A DNA stretch of 64,000 bases from VRUE01 sp033856275 (lineage in GTDB: Bacteria; Actinomycetota; Thermoleophilia; Solirubrobacterales; 70-9): NCBI GenBank assembly GCA_033856275.1, contig JAWVFJ010000038.1:1-64000 (forward strand), written 5' to 3'. Below are positions 1 through 8,250 of the stretch, piece after piece. The translations under genes were made by a program, and so were the position numbers. The notes under the pieces are model-generated. The model was not told the DNA's origin. It worked only from the letters and a program-made list of their open reading frames with translations, and ran no database searches. The stretch's first letter is position 1, and each line of letters begins with the position of its first letter.

Positions 1-37
1 CCTTTCTTCCCCTTTCGTCCTGAGTCGAGAGCGCTTC

Positions 38-802
38 TTAGCCCTTCGGGGTGCAGGAGCGGACGAAGCTGCCCGTCAGGCGAGTGCCGTCGGTGAAGAC
101 GGATGTGGCCTTGGCGTTGAGGTGGCCGTCGGGGCACTTGGCAAACAGGAACGGTGTGTTCTTGTAGCCGCGGTCGAAGGTGAGTGCGAATTCCTTCACC
201 GAGCCGTACCCACCGGCAATCTTCGGCACCGAAGCGACCGACTTCGTGCCGTAGCGACCGTTGTGGATTTTCGAGATTTTGACCGTAGTGACAACCGCCG
301 CCGAGACCGGTGAGGTCAGGAAAGCGTGGATGTAGATCGTCGTCTTCCCGCCCGAAACGCCGCCGTTGAAAGCGAGCAGCTTGCTTTTCGCGATGAAGGG
401 TGCTGATTCGGGAAATTCGACCTCGACGTTGGTGATGCCTTTGCCGATGATCGCCTTCTTACAGATTTTTTCCGCAGCCGCCGTGTCCTGTGCCTGCAGT
501 TTGCCCGAGGTGCAGGTCGGCAAGCCCTTGACGTCGATCGAGCCGTTCTTGTCGGTTTCGACGACGACTTCCTTCAGCGCCGGCGCGTGCGTGCCGTCGA
601 TCGTCTCGATCTTGCCGCTGACGTTCAGGGTGATCGGGGCCGGTTTGTTCTTCGGCAGTCCCTTTGGAGCAAAGCCGCCGTTGAGCGTCAACTTCAGGTT
701 GCCCGCCTGGACGATGGTGGGCTTCTCTGCTGTTGCAATTCCTGCCACTACGAGGGCGAGTAGCGCCCCCAGGGCGAGTGTCGTAATCAAGCGCTTGCGC
801 AT
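38..802 (-). CDS. secreted four-cysteine protein of unknown function
   Basis: A 254-residue protein with a clear Sec signal peptide (residues 1-25: basic MRKR, a long hydrophobic core, then ATAEKP). I do not recognise a named family. It has four cysteines, in the contexts GLPTC, KIC, AKC and RSC. The same four positions recur in the protein at 19065-19817, along with GGF-P--LP near the N-terminus and a closing G-F--SC/G-VEKAC region, so the two are paralogues, probably with two disulfides. The start is the ATG at 802, behind a purine-rich tract (AAAGGAGAG). The pair brackets the MCE/MMPL cluster, so a cell-envelope role is possible, but that is inference only. Confidence 0.75.
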   Translation of the reverse strand: MRKRLITTLALGALLALVVAGIATAEKPTIVQAGNLKLTLNGGFAPKGLPKNKPAPITLNVSGKIETIDGTHAPALKEVVVETDKNGSIDVKGLPTCTSGKLQAQDTAAAEKICKKAIIGKGITNVEVEFPESAPFIAKSKLLAFNGGVSGGKTTIYIHAFLTSPVSAAVVTTVKISKIHNGRYGTKSVASVPKIAGGYGSVKEFALTFDRGYKNTPFLFAKCPDGHLNAKATSVFTDGTRLTGSFVRSCTPKG

Positions 803-952
803 GTGCTCTTTCTCTCTCCTTTGCGGCCTGGCCGTTCAGAGCCCCGGCCATAGATAAGCCTTGGACAATCCCTCCAATGCCCAAATTATCAGTATCCCAA
901 TCTAGATAAACCCGGGCATTCACAGAAAGGAGCGGCTTAACAGGCCGAGGGC
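803..952 (-). promoter_or_regulatory. AT-richer upstream region, candidate promoter of the secreted protein gene
   Basis: This 150-base gap separates the secreted protein start (802) from the stop of the TetR gene (953). It is clearly more AT-rich than its surroundings and, read on the minus strand, contains GATAAT and TTATCT hexamers that could be -10 boxes. No convincing -35 box is visible, so the exact promoter is not assigned. Confidence 0.3.
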
Positions 953-1642
953 CTAGTTCTCCAGCATCGAGAGCCTGGTTCGCTCGCGCTCCTCGGCTGC
1001 GCCCTCGGGCCCGAGGAAGGGCAGGGTGATCCAGAACATCAAGTCGGGCAAGCGGCTCGGCAACTGCGTGGCGGCGCCGTGCAGGATCTCGCTGTAGAGC
1101 AGCTCGTTGATGCCGCCGGCGAGCGAAAGCGAGGTGATCCCCGGCAGCTCGACCGAGGTCTCGGCCCGGCCGGCGTCGAGGAAGCCGGTGAATTGGCGCA
1201 GGGCGGCATCACGTCGGGCCAGCGCCTTGGGGCCGGCCGCCAGAACCTCGACGATCGCGAAGCGCGCCTCATCGGGATGCTCGGCAAGGTGTTTGAGCAG
1301 CTCGCCGAGTCCCCCGGCGACGCGCTCGGCCCAGGGCGAGCCGGGCCTGGATTCGAAGCCACGCGCGGTGTCGCCGAGCAGGTTGCCCAGCAGCACGTCG
1401 TAGGTGGCAAGGAAGCAATCCTCCTTGCTGGAGAAGAGTTCGTAGAAGGTCTTGCGGGAGACGCCGGCGACGCCGATCACGTCGACGACGCGGGTCTCCG
1501 GGTAGCCGCGCTCGGAGACGACCTCGATCATCGCCTGCAGGATGCGGTTGCGCTGGGATTCCGTCACGGCCTCCCGCGGCAACCCGTGCCGGCCCCTTGG
1601 CAGCCGCTCGCTCAGCCTAGCCGTGCGTCTACCTGAAGCCAC
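953..1642 (-). CDS. TetR/AcrR family transcriptional regulator
   Basis: About 229 residues, the usual TetR length. The N-terminal DNA-binding domain (about residues 27-75) shows the family pattern: ILQAMIEVVSERGYPETRV, then the recognition helix VSRKTFYELFSSKEDCF. The rest is the helical ligand-binding and dimerisation domain. The frame is open further upstream (to 1720), but the GTG at 1642 is chosen because TACAGT ends six bases before it. The longer version would also run into the divergently transcribed lipoprotein gene. It may control that lipoprotein pair, since the two promoters lie within about 70 bases, but the ligand and targets are unknown. Confidence 0.8.
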   Translation of the reverse strand: MASGRRTARLSERLPRGRHGLPREAVTESQRNRILQAMIEVVSERGYPETRVVDVIGVAGVSRKTFYELFSSKEDCFLATYDVLLGNLLGDTARGFESRPGSPWAERVAGGLGELLKHLAEHPDEARFAIVEVLAAGPKALARRDAALRQFTGFLDAGRAETSVELPGITSLSLAGGINELLYSEILHGAATQLPSRLPDLMFWITLPFLGPEGAAEERERTRLSMLEN

Positions 1643-1648
1643 GTCCAG

Positions 1649-1654
1649 ACTGTA
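1649..1654 (-). promoter_or_regulatory. -10 box of the TetR gene (leaderless type)
   Basis: TACAGT on the minus strand lies six bases before the GTG at 1642, so transcription should begin at or next to the start codon. The bases around it (1643-1657) form an imperfect palindrome, GTCCAGACTGTAGAC, which could be an autoregulatory operator. Confidence 0.5.
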
Positions 1655-1715
1655 GACCAGAAGACTGGGCCATGCGACTTTCTGTACCCCGGCGTCTCCA
1701 GTGCATGATGGCCAA

Positions 1716-1721
1716 TACAAT
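1716..1721 (+). promoter_or_regulatory. -10 box of lipoprotein gene 1 (leaderless type)
   Basis: TACAAT sits seven bases before the GTG at 1729. The same CCAATACAAT block precedes the paralogous gene at 2286, so the promoter was duplicated with the gene or both are under the same constraint. It also decides the start codon. Confidence 0.55.
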
Positions 1722-1728
1722 CGCCGCC

Positions 1729-2253
1729 GTGATCGGGCAGGACGAGGTGCGGCCGCTTCTCATCTTCGTCTCTGCAGTGCTCGTCGCGGCGCTCCTTGGC
1801 GCCTGCGGAAGCTCCGGATCGGACAGCGGCTCCGACCAGTTCCGCGATCAGACCAAAAGCGCCATCCTCGATTTCGGCGAAGAGGGCGGCGAATCGGAAC
1901 TCGAAGAAGGGGCCGAGGTCGTCCAGGGCTTCTTCGCGGCGCGTGCAAGGGCGGACTGGGCGAGCACTTGTGCTCAGCTCTCGCGCTCGGTGCTCGACAA
2001 AATCGAACACCTGGCAACGTCCGCGACCGAACTCGAGGACAAGTCGTGTCCCTCCTTCCTCGCCGCCTTCACTCGCCTCTCAGCACAGGAACGGAAGGAG
2101 AGCACGATCGTCGACGCGGGCAGCTTGCGCGAACAGGGCCAACGCGCATTTCTCATCTATTACGGAGGCGGTGAAGTCGTCTACGCGATGCCACTGGATC
2201 GTGAAGGCAACGGCTGGAAGATTGCCTCCCTCTCTCCCAAACAGCTGAGCTGA
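1729..2253 (+). CDS. lipoprotein of unknown function, first of a tandem pair
   Basis: A 174-residue predicted lipoprotein. A hydrophobic signal is followed by the lipobox LGAC (Cys 26) and a short Gly/Ser linker. The mature part shares the pattern QFR-----I--FG-EG-ESEL-E-AE-V--F with the gene directly downstream and ends in a domain with two more cysteines (STC, KSC). An upstream ATG at 1672 is in frame, but the GTG at 1729 is preferred: it aligns with the paralogue start and has TACAAT seven bases upstream. It is divergent from the TetR gene. Function unknown; the fold may be a small lumazine/NTF2-like extracytoplasmic domain, which I cannot show. Confidence 0.75.
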   Translation: MIGQDEVRPLLIFVSAVLVAALLGACGSSGSDSGSDQFRDQTKSAILDFGEEGGESELEEGAEVVQGFFAARARADWASTCAQLSRSVLDKIEHLATSATELEDKSCPSFLAAFTRLSAQERKESTIVDAGSLREQGQRAFLIYYGGGEVVYAMPLDREGNGWKIASLSPKQLS

Positions 2254-2271
2254 GCAGCCAAGCCGATCCAA

Positions 2272-2277
2272 TACAAT
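2272..2277 (+). promoter_or_regulatory. -10 box of lipoprotein gene 2 (leaderless type)
   Basis: TACAAT lies eight bases before the GTG at 2286, inside the 32-base gap after lipoprotein gene 1, and matches the promoter of that gene. It suggests that the second copy is also transcribed on its own. Confidence 0.5.
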
Positions 2278-2285
2278 TCCCCATA

Positions 2286-3038
2286 GTGACCAGGCAAGGG
2301 AAACGGCCGCTCGTGGCCCTCATCGCTACCGCGCTCGTCGCGGCGCTGCTCATGGCCTGTGGCTCCAATTCGGATTCGAGCAGTTCGACCGAGGCGACGA
2401 CGGCGGGAAGGTCGGCGACCGGTACTACGGCGAGCAACGGTGGTGGCACCCAAAGCAACTCGCAGGCCCAAAACGGAACCCAGGGACAAAAGAGTGGCCA
2501 GAGTCCGAACGACTCCCAGAACAGCCAATCACCGAGTCAGCAGAGCAGCGGTGGCGGCGGGGCCGGCTCTCAGAACGTCAAAACCCCGCTCAAGGTCTCA
2601 GGCGGCGGCGCTGAACAGTTCCGCAGCAATGGCGGCGACAACAGCATCCAGGAATTCGGCAAGGAGGGCGACGAATCGGAATTGCAGGAAGTGGCGGAAA
2701 TCGTCCACAGCTTCTACGTCGCCCGGGCGGAAGAAAAGTGGGATACCGCCTGCTCCTACCTCTCGAAGTCGAACATAGAACAACTCGAACAGCTCGCCTC
2801 GCGGGCACCCCAGCACAAGAACGTCGACTGCGGCACGGTCCTCAAGGCCTTTACCCAGACGCTGCCCGCCGCCGTGGAGCGTGAAATCACCACCGTCGAT
2901 GCCGGCAGCTTCCGGCACGATGGGGAGCAGGGCTTCCTGATCTACTACGGTGCCGGCCACCAGACCTACTCGATGCCGCTGAAGGCGGAAGGCGGCACCT
3001 GGAAGGTCACCGCCCTCATCGGCACCACCCTAGGCTGA
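2286..3038 (+). CDS. lipoprotein of unknown function, second of a tandem pair
   Basis: A 250-residue paralogue of the preceding gene. It has a signal with lipobox LMAC (Cys 25), then about 80 residues of low-complexity Ser/Gly/Gln/Asn/Thr linker that the first copy lacks, then the shared domain starting at EQFRSNGG and continuing with the two conserved cysteines (TAC, VDC). The long linker would hold the domain away from the membrane, for example across the cell wall. The start is GTG with TACAAT eight bases upstream. The 3' end overlaps the convergent purA by nine bases. Function is not known. Confidence 0.75.
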   Translation: MTRQGKRPLVALIATALVAALLMACGSNSDSSSSTEATTAGRSATGTTASNGGGTQSNSQAQNGTQGQKSGQSPNDSQNSQSPSQQSSGGGGAGSQNVKTPLKVSGGGAEQFRSNGGDNSIQEFGKEGDESELQEVAEIVHSFYVARAEEKWDTACSYLSKSNIEQLEQLASRAPQHKNVDCGTVLKAFTQTLPAAVEREITTVDAGSFRHDGEQGFLIYYGAGHQTYSMPLKAEGGTWKVTALIGTTLG

Positions 3039-4382
3039 GCTGAGCCAGACCACCTGGTCGCGGCTGGGCCCGACGCCAACCAGGCGGATCGGCACGCCGG
3101 CGAAATTGGCGATGTAGTCGAGGTAGGCGCGGGCCTCGGCGGGTAGGTTGTCCTCGCTGCGGCACTCCTCCAAGTCCGCTTCGAATCCAGGCAGCTCTTC
3201 GTACTCCGGCTCGGCGCCGTGCAGGATCGACTGGTGGTAGGGGAAGCTGTCGAGCAGTGCGCCCTCGCGTGAGCGGTAGCGGACCGCCACGCGCAAGGTC
3301 TCGAGTCCACTGAGCACGTCGAGCTTGGTGATCGCCAGCGACGTCATCCGGTTGAGCCGTACGGCATAGCGCAGTGCCACCAGGTCCATCCAGCCGCAGC
3401 GCCGCTCGCGCCCGGTAGTCGTGCCGTACTCGTGGCCCTTTTCCAGCATGTGGCGTCCGGTTGCGTCTTCCAGCTCGGTCGGGAACGGCCCGGCGCCAAC
3501 GCGTGTCGCGTAGGCCTTGGCGACGCCCCAGACCTCCTCGATATCGGTGGGGCCGATGCCAGCGCCCACCGTTGCGGCGCCGGCGATCGGGTTGGAGGAC
3601 GTGACGAAGGGATAGGTGCCATGGTCGAGGTCGAGCAGGGTCGCCTGGGCGCCCTCGAAAATCACAGTGCGGCCGGCGTCGAGCTCCTCCCAGCAAAGCC
3701 GCGACGTATCGGCGATGTGGGGCTCGAGGCGGTGGCCATAGTTGACGTGCTCCTCGGTCATCGCGTGCAGGTCGAGGCGGGGGTCCGGCGCGTCCTCGAT
3801 CGCGCCCTCAGCGATGCTGCTCTCGCCCGCCTCCTTGCGCAGCTTGCGCCGCTGCACCGAGAGTTCGCGCAGGGCCTGCTGCTTGGGCTCCAGCGCGGTG
3901 CGGATCTTGGCGCGGAGGATCTTCTCGTCGAGCAGGTCCTGGACGCGGATGCCAAGGCGCAGCGCCTTGTCGGCGTAGCAGGGGCCGATGCCGCGGCGGG
4001 TGGTGCCGAGCGAGAGCTTGCCCAGCTTCACCTCCCCCGCCGTGTCGAGCAGCACGTGGTAGGGCATGATCAGGTGCGCATTGGCGGAGATCTTCAGGTT
4101 GTTCATGTCGACGCCGCGGCGGCGCAGGCCGTCGATCTCCCCGAGCAGGACGCTCGGGTCGAGCACGACGCCGTTGCCGATCACGCAGGCCTTGTCCGGA
4201 TAGAGGATCCCCGAGGGGATCAGGTGGAACTTGAACTCCTCACCGTCGCGGACGATCGTGTGGCCGGCGTTGTTACCGCCCTGGAAGCGCACGATCGCGC
4301 TGGCGCGCTCGGCAAGCAGGTCGGTGACCTTGCCCTTGCCCTCGTCGCCCCACTGAGCGCCAACGATTACTAGCCCTGGCAT
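3030..4382 (-). CDS. purA: adenylosuccinate synthetase
   Basis: Catalyses the GTP-dependent condensation of IMP with aspartate to adenylosuccinate, the first committed step to AMP, in the cytosol. The N-terminus carries the diagnostic GTP/IMP loop VGAQWGDEGKGK, followed by NNAGHT and, further on, GTTRRGIGPCYADK and the GTTTGRERRCGW region that contacts IMP. At 450 residues it is slightly longer than usual (about 430) because of an insert of charged residues near 175-200. The start is the ATG at 4382; no clear Shine-Dalgarno is visible, but CACAAT lies nine bases upstream. It is followed on the same strand by nothing else and converges with the lipoprotein gene. Confidence 0.97.
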   Translation of the reverse strand: MPGLVIVGAQWGDEGKGKVTDLLAERASAIVRFQGGNNAGHTIVRDGEEFKFHLIPSGILYPDKACVIGNGVVLDPSVLLGEIDGLRRRGVDMNNLKISANAHLIMPYHVLLDTAGEVKLGKLSLGTTRRGIGPCYADKALRLGIRVQDLLDEKILRAKIRTALEPKQQALRELSVQRRKLRKEAGESSIAEGAIEDAPDPRLDLHAMTEEHVNYGHRLEPHIADTSRLCWEELDAGRTVIFEGAQATLLDLDHGTYPFVTSSNPIAGAATVGAGIGPTDIEEVWGVAKAYATRVGAGPFPTELEDATGRHMLEKGHEYGTTTGRERRCGWMDLVALRYAVRLNRMTSLAITKLDVLSGLETLRVAVRYRSREGALLDSFPYHQSILHGAEPEYEELPGFEADLEECRSEDNLPAEARAYLDYIANFAGVPIRLVGVGPSRDQVVWLSSA

Positions 4383-4410
4383 CGCCGGAGCATTGTGCCT
4401 GGTCGACCGG

Positions 4411-5139
4411 CTAGGCGACCTTGCCGTAGCGGCGATCGGAGCCGAAGAGCGGCACCTCGTCGCAGATCTGGCTAAGGCGGGAGACAGTGCGACTGCCGAT
4501 CTGCTCCTCGAGTTCCTCGTGGGGAAGGTTGGTGGTGACGAGCACGGAGCGCTGCGCCTCGTAGCGCTCGTTGATCAGCGCGTAGAGCTGCTCGAGCACC
4601 CAGTCGCTGCGTTTCTCAGCGCCAAGGTCGTCGATGTGGAGCAGGTCGACCGAGGTGAGCCGCTCGAAGAAGGCGAGGTAAGAGTCGCCGCCGGGCTCAG
4701 AGTCGTAGGTGCGGCGGATGTGGGCGAGCAGCTTGGGCAGCGAGTAGATCGCGACGGAATGGCCCGACTCCAAGGCCATCTTGGAGACGAGCATCGCCAG
4801 CGTGGTCTTGCCGGTACCGGTGTCGCCGAAGAGCCAGAGCCCCCGACCGGCTCCAAGCCGCTCGTCGAGATTGTCGATGAAGCCGCGCACCTCTCCTACA
4901 GCCGCCTTGGTCTGCAGGTCCCGCGCCATGTCGGAGACCGGCGGGCGGTCGAAGGAGACGCCGCGGTAGCGGGGCGGGATCACCGAAGCGACACCACGTA
5001 CGCGGCCGCGTTTGAGGCGCTGGCCGCGGCACTCGCATTCGCGCGCCACGTCTTCGGGTCCGAGGATCCAGCCGGAGCCGTCGCAGACGCCGAGCGGACA
5101 GGCCTGTTCGCGGAACGGTTCGCTGCGCGCGATCGCCAT
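4411..5139 (-). CDS. DnaC/DnaI-like AAA+ ATPase, putative helicase loader
   Basis: A 242-residue ATPase of the DnaC/IstB family. The N-terminus holds a small zinc-binding module (CPLGVC then CEC). It is followed by Walker A GDTGTGKTT, Walker B LLHIDDLGAE, sensor I VLVTTNLP and an arginine-finger region SRL. The gene begins immediately after dnaB: the dnaB stop TAG is directly followed by ATG, so translation is probably coupled. That position supports a role in loading DnaB rather than in IS21-type transposition, and no transposase is nearby. The genome also encodes DciA (49195-49500), the other known loader type, which makes this unusual. Confidence 0.85.
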   Translation of the reverse strand: MAIARSEPFREQACPLGVCDGSGWILGPEDVARECECRGQRLKRGRVRGVASVIPPRYRGVSFDRPPVSDMARDLQTKAAVGEVRGFIDNLDERLGAGRGLWLFGDTGTGKTTLAMLVSKMALESGHSVAIYSLPKLLAHIRRTYDSEPGGDSYLAFFERLTSVDLLHIDDLGAEKRSDWVLEQLYALINERYEAQRSVLVTTNLPHEELEEQIGSRTVSRLSQICDEVPLFGSDRRYGKVA

Positions 5140-6564
5140 CTAGAACTCCGGCCCGGCCGCGGCGACGTCGTCGATCGGCGGGCCCTCGCCGGCTGGCTGT
5201 TCGATCGGCTGCTCCTGGCCGGCGAAGTCGGCGAACTTCGGGAAGCGGTCGAGGAAGACGAGCTTCGGCGAGGCGATCGGGCCGTTCCTATGCTTGGCGA
5301 CGATCAGGTCGGCGAGGCCGTCGGGCTCGTCTTCGGGGTCGCGGTAGTAGTCCTCGCGGAAGAGGAAGGCGACGACGTCGGCGTCCTGCTCGAGGTTTCC
5401 AGATTCCCTCAGGTCAGACAGCATCGGCTTGGGCGGGTGGCGCTGCTCGGGGGCGCGAGAGAGCTGGGAGATCGCCAGCACCGGCACCTCCAACTCGCGG
5501 GCGAGGATCTTCAACCCGCGGCTCATCTGTCCGACCTGCTCGACGCGGTTGGCGCGGGGATCGTCGCTGCGCATCAGCTGCAGGTAGTCGACGATGATCA
5601 GGCCAAGACCCCCCCTGTCCTGTTCCTGCGCATGCAGCCGCCGCGCCTTCGCCCGTAGGTCGAGCACGCCGAGGTCGGAGGAGTCATCGAACCAGAGCGG
5701 CGCCTCCTCGAGCTCGTTGCAGGCCCGCACCACCTTCGGCCAGTCTTTCTGGGAGACCTGTCCCTTGCGCAGCTTGTCGCCGGAGATCCGCGCCCGGCAA
5801 GCGATGAAGCGCTGGGCAAGCTCGACCTCGGACATCTCGAGCGAGAAGAAGGCAACCGGGAGCTGCCGCTTGACCGCCACGTTTTCGGCGATGTTGGCGA
5901 CCAGGGCGCTCTTTCCCATCGCCGGCCGCGCGGCGACGATGATCAAGTTCCCCGGCTGGAACCCGCCGGTAATGGAGTCGATGTCGCGGAAGCCGGAGGG
6001 AGTGCCGGTCAGCTCGAGCTCGCCGGTGGAGAGCTTCTCGAGGCGGTCGACCTCGAGGTGGAGGATCTCGGAGAGCAGTTTGAAGTCGCTCGCCTGCTCT
6101 TTGTGGGCGACGTCGAAGAGCAGCTTCTCGGCCCGCTCGGAGAGCTCGCGAGGTTCGCCGTCACGCTCGTGGACCCAGCCCTGGATCTGCTGGCCGGCGC
6201 CGAGCAGGCGGCGCAGCAGCGAGTTCTGCTGGACGATCTCGGCGTAGTGCTTGGCGTTGCCGGCGGCGGGGACCTTGGCCGCCAGCTCGGAGACGTAGTG
6301 CTTGCCGCCGGCCTCCTCGATCTGGTTGCGCTGCACCAGCGCCTCGGTGACGCTGAGCTCGTCGACCGGCTTCGAGGCCGCGTAGAGGTCGTGAACGCAG
6401 GAGAAGATCGCCGCGTGCTTCTCCAGGTAGAAGTCGCCGGCATTGAGCTTGACCTCGTCGATCACCCGCGTCAGCGTCGACTCGGAGACCAACATCGCCC
6501 CCAGCACCGATTCCTCCGCCTCAATGTTCTGCGGCGGGACGTGGGCTGTGGGAGCGGATGCCAT
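5140..6564 (-). CDS. dnaB: replicative DNA helicase DnaB
   Basis: A 474-residue hexameric helicase that unwinds DNA at the fork. The N-terminal domain (NIEAEESVLGAML onward) binds primase and the C-terminal RecA-like motor carries Walker A (ARPAMGKSAL), the H1a glutamate region (FFSLEMSE), Walker B (LIIVDYLQLM) and the ISQLSR motif. There is no intein, unlike many actinobacterial dnaB genes. The start is the ATG at 6564. It is followed without a gap by the DnaC-like gene and lies downstream of the MCE operon, separated by 111 bases. Confidence 0.97.
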   Translation of the reverse strand: MASAPTAHVPPQNIEAEESVLGAMLVSESTLTRVIDEVKLNAGDFYLEKHAAIFSCVHDLYAASKPVDELSVTEALVQRNQIEEAGGKHYVSELAAKVPAAGNAKHYAEIVQQNSLLRRLLGAGQQIQGWVHERDGEPRELSERAEKLLFDVAHKEQASDFKLLSEILHLEVDRLEKLSTGELELTGTPSGFRDIDSITGGFQPGNLIIVAARPAMGKSALVANIAENVAVKRQLPVAFFSLEMSEVELAQRFIACRARISGDKLRKGQVSQKDWPKVVRACNELEEAPLWFDDSSDLGVLDLRAKARRLHAQEQDRGGLGLIIVDYLQLMRSDDPRANRVEQVGQMSRGLKILARELEVPVLAISQLSRAPEQRHPPKPMLSDLRESGNLEQDADVVAFLFREDYYRDPEDEPDGLADLIVAKHRNGPIASPKLVFLDRFPKFADFAGQEQPIEQPAGEGPPIDDVAAAGPEF

Positions 6565-6675
6565 CGACTTAGTTAAGGGCCGGAGGCGGCGGAAGCACTC
6601 CGGAACTCAAGCTAACCAGAGGCCACCCCCGCTCACAGCCGGGCTCCCTGCAAAGTCCGGCCGAAAGAATGCGGG

Positions 6676-8250
6676 CTATTCGCTCTGTTCGAACGTGTGC
6701 TGGTAGGTCGTCGGCGCGCCGCTTCTGCCGATCGGGTTGAAGGGCGCCTGCTGGTAGCAGCTGGGGGCCGGGATCGCTGTGGAGTCGGTCTGGCCAGCGA
6801 AGGCGTATTTCTTCAAGATTTCGAAGAAGGTTTTGGCGAGTTTTTCGTTTTCCGCGGTTGTCTTTTTGCTCTGCTGTGTGCGTGCAGCGAAATCCGGGTC
6901 TTTGAGGATTTCTTCTTCGTTGATCGTCGCCGTGACTCCCGTCGTGCATCCGCGAGTGTCAAAGCTCGGCAGGCCAGTCGCAAGCGCCTTGGCGGCAAGC
7001 GGCTGCGGATAGGCATTGGTGCGCCCCGTCGTGGTCCGTCTCGGGTATGTGGCAAGCGATTCCGGGTTGAACGGCCCCATCGCCCGCAGGTAGTGGGCGT
7101 GTTCGCCGGCGGCATTTTCAAGTGGCAGCTTGGCGTTGGAGATCGCGGCAAGATTGCCCATCGTCGCGGTCAGCTCGTGCTTGTAAAGACCCAAGCCGGT
7201 GAGCACCGGATTGAGGTTTCGCAGGAAGGGATCGACGGCGCGCAGCAGCGGCGGGAACTCGTCACGAAAGAGTTTGCGCACGGCGGGGAAGCCAGTCGGG
7301 GCGCGGTCGATCACCGGTTCGAGCCCTTCGAAGAAGCCCTTGGCTTGGGGGGCGAACTTGGAGAAGGCGATCAGCGTCGGCGAGAGCTGTTCAGCGACAG
7401 GGACGAGCTGCTTCATCACCGGATCGGCGTTGAGCGAGAAGCTCTTGAGGCGCTCGAGCGTCAGCCTCGACTCGTCCTGGAAGGTGGGGAAGGCGCGGAA
7501 GAGTTCTTCGATCTCGCGGTCGCGGGCAGCGGTGGTGCTGAAGACCGCGTTGGAGCTCTGGATTAGGCTGGCCAGCTCCCCCTGGCGGCCCCGCAGGGCG
7601 CGTAGCGAGGTGGCGCCGTTGCGGAAAAGCGTCTTGACCGCGAGGCGCTGGCTGTCGAGGACGCGGAAGAGGCGATCGAACTGGGTGAAGGCGGGTTCGA
7701 GCTCGCCGAAGGCGTAGGAGAGGCTGGCCCCCTGCCCCTCGATCGAGAGCGCGGCTTCCTGCTGCCAGCTCTGGAAGGCGGCGCGGGTCTGAGCGTTGAA
7801 GGTGCGGAAGATCTCGTCGAGCTGCACCGATTCGGCGACTTGGGCGGACGGCAGGGTGCCGCCATCGGCAAGCTTCGGGCCGTCGCGATTGCCCGGGGTG
7901 AGCTCGATGTAGGTCTCGCCGAGCAGTGTCTTGGTGCGCAGCACGGCGCGAGTGTTGGCGGGCAGCGGCCCGTACTTGTCGTCGATGTCGACCTTGGCCA
8001 TCGCCTGTTCGCCGTTGGGAGCGAGGACGATGTCCTGCACCTTGCCGACCGAGACGCCGGAGATCCGTACGTCGGACTGCTGGGCGAGCTGGGTCGCCTC
8101 CTTGAAGGGGATGTTGACCTCGTAGGGCTTCGCCTTGAACGGTGTCGGCCCGCCGAAGGTGATCCAGAGGAAGAGCAGGATGCCGAAGCAGGAGAGGGCG
8201 AAGCCGGCGATCACGAGGAGCTGCGTTGTGCTCGGGGCGCGCTTGCTCAT
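6676..8250 (-). CDS. MCE family lipid-transport protein (sixth and last of the cluster)
   Basis: A 524-residue Mce protein: one N-terminal membrane helix (about residues 10-33), an MCE domain (about 40-120, including VRISGVSVGKVQDI and the closing TYIELTPG), then a long helical region that in this family forms the tube through the periplasm. A C-terminal tail with two cysteines (RGCTTG, PSCY) is shorter and more polar. It is the promoter-distal gene of six that overlap by 1-4 bases, here with an ATGA-type overlap with the gene upstream. The likely substrate is a lipid or sterol, but nothing in the sequence defines which. Confidence 0.9.
   Translation of the reverse strand: MSKRAPSTTQLLVIAGFALSCFGILLFLWITFGGPTPFKAKPYEVNIPFKEATQLAQQSDVRISGVSVGKVQDIVLAPNGEQAMAKVDIDDKYGPLPANTRAVLRTKTLLGETYIELTPGNRDGPKLADGGTLPSAQVAESVQLDEIFRTFNAQTRAAFQSWQQEAALSIEGQGASLSYAFGELEPAFTQFDRLFRVLDSQRLAVKTLFRNGATSLRALRGRQGELASLIQSSNAVFSTTAARDREIEELFRAFPTFQDESRLTLERLKSFSLNADPVMKQLVPVAEQLSPTLIAFSKFAPQAKGFFEGLEPVIDRAPTGFPAVRKLFRDEFPPLLRAVDPFLRNLNPVLTGLGLYKHELTATMGNLAAISNAKLPLENAAGEHAHYLRAMGPFNPESLATYPRRTTTGRTNAYPQPLAAKALATGLPSFDTRGCTTGVTATINEEEILKDPDFAARTQQSKKTTAENEKLAKTFFEILKKYAFAGQTDSTAIPAPSCYQQAPFNPIGRSGAPTTYQHTFEQSE

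Noticed and set aside
4411..5139. IS21-type helper ATPase (IstB) as identity of the DnaC-like gene
   Set aside because: The domain is shared, but there is no IstA transposase and no terminal repeat. The gene is directly coupled to dnaB, and it has a DnaI-like zinc motif.
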